Assembly: GCA_024305405.1 (NCBI GenBank)
Contig: JAKNDB010000099.1
Location: 1 to 64,000, forward strand
From: Dirofilaria immitis
Lineage: Eukaryota; Nematoda; Chromadorea; Rhabditida; Onchocercidae
DNA length: 64,000 nucleotides
Reading direction: 5' to 3'
Program-made: the position numbers and the translations under genes
The notes under the pieces: generated by a model
What the model was told of the DNA's origin: nothing
The model's input: the letters and a program-made list of their open reading frames with translations, nothing else
Databases searched by the model: none
Shown: piece by piece, positions 63,953-64,000 of the stretch
Numbering within the stretch: position 1 is the stretch's first letter
How the letters are laid out: the number at the start of each line of letters is the position of its first letter

Positions 63953-64000
63953 CTATAAATAAATATTTGAAGTACAATAATTAAAAATATGATAATGATT

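Overview
This window is strongly AT-rich animal DNA with short introns, T-rich 3' splice sites ending in TTTCAG or TTTTAG, and clear animal orthologues (UNC-80, SLY1/SCFD1, EXOSC8, PDCD6/ALG-2, a BACURD-type KCTD protein and a two-domain phosphofructokinase). The gene set and intron style fit a nematode, perhaps a parasitic spirurid/filarial worm. The species is an inference and cannot be settled from the sequence alone.

Layout. Positions 1-2132 (+) carry most of an ATP-dependent 6-phosphofructokinase gene, cut by the left edge. Positions 2133-16100 are an accessory region with no intact gene: fold-back repeats, an 11-copy 39-bp tandem repeat, a decayed coiled-coil gene, a minus-strand C2H2 zinc-finger pseudogene, a triplicated repeat of about 400 bp, and two plus-strand zinc-finger relics, one with PxDLS (CtBP-type) motifs. 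Positions 19562-24714 (+) hold a 14-exon Sly1/SCFD1 gene. The remaining four genes all lie on the minus strand, read from high to low coordinates: unc-80 (49 recognisable exons, 63952-38122, 5' end beyond the right edge), a KCTD10/13/TNFAIP1-like gene (36516-34230), the exosome subunit EXOSC8/Rrp43 (33096-30810) and the penta-EF-hand protein PDCD6/ALG-2 (28188-27159). Exon boundaries were derived by hand from splice sites, reading phase and remembered family motifs. The phases chain through almost the whole of unc-80.

Function. These are mainly housekeeping or neuronal genes with no obvious shared pathway: glycolysis (PFK), ER-Golgi SNARE regulation (Sly1), RNA decay (EXOSC8), Ca2+-dependent ER-exit/ESCRT adaptation (ALG-2), Cul3 ubiquitin-ligase adaptation (KCTD) and the NALCN/NCA sodium-leak channel complex (UNC-80).

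Main caveat. At least twelve breaks in otherwise conserved exons are each explained by one missing base in a mononucleotide run. This points to systematic homopolymer-length error in the assembly rather than dead genes, and it affects any automatic annotation of the locus. No convincing new biological system was found. The most interesting leads are the structured accessory region at 2-16 kb, the PxDLS zinc-finger relic, a guanine-quadruplex motif in an unc-80 intron, and repeated or inverted intronic elements.
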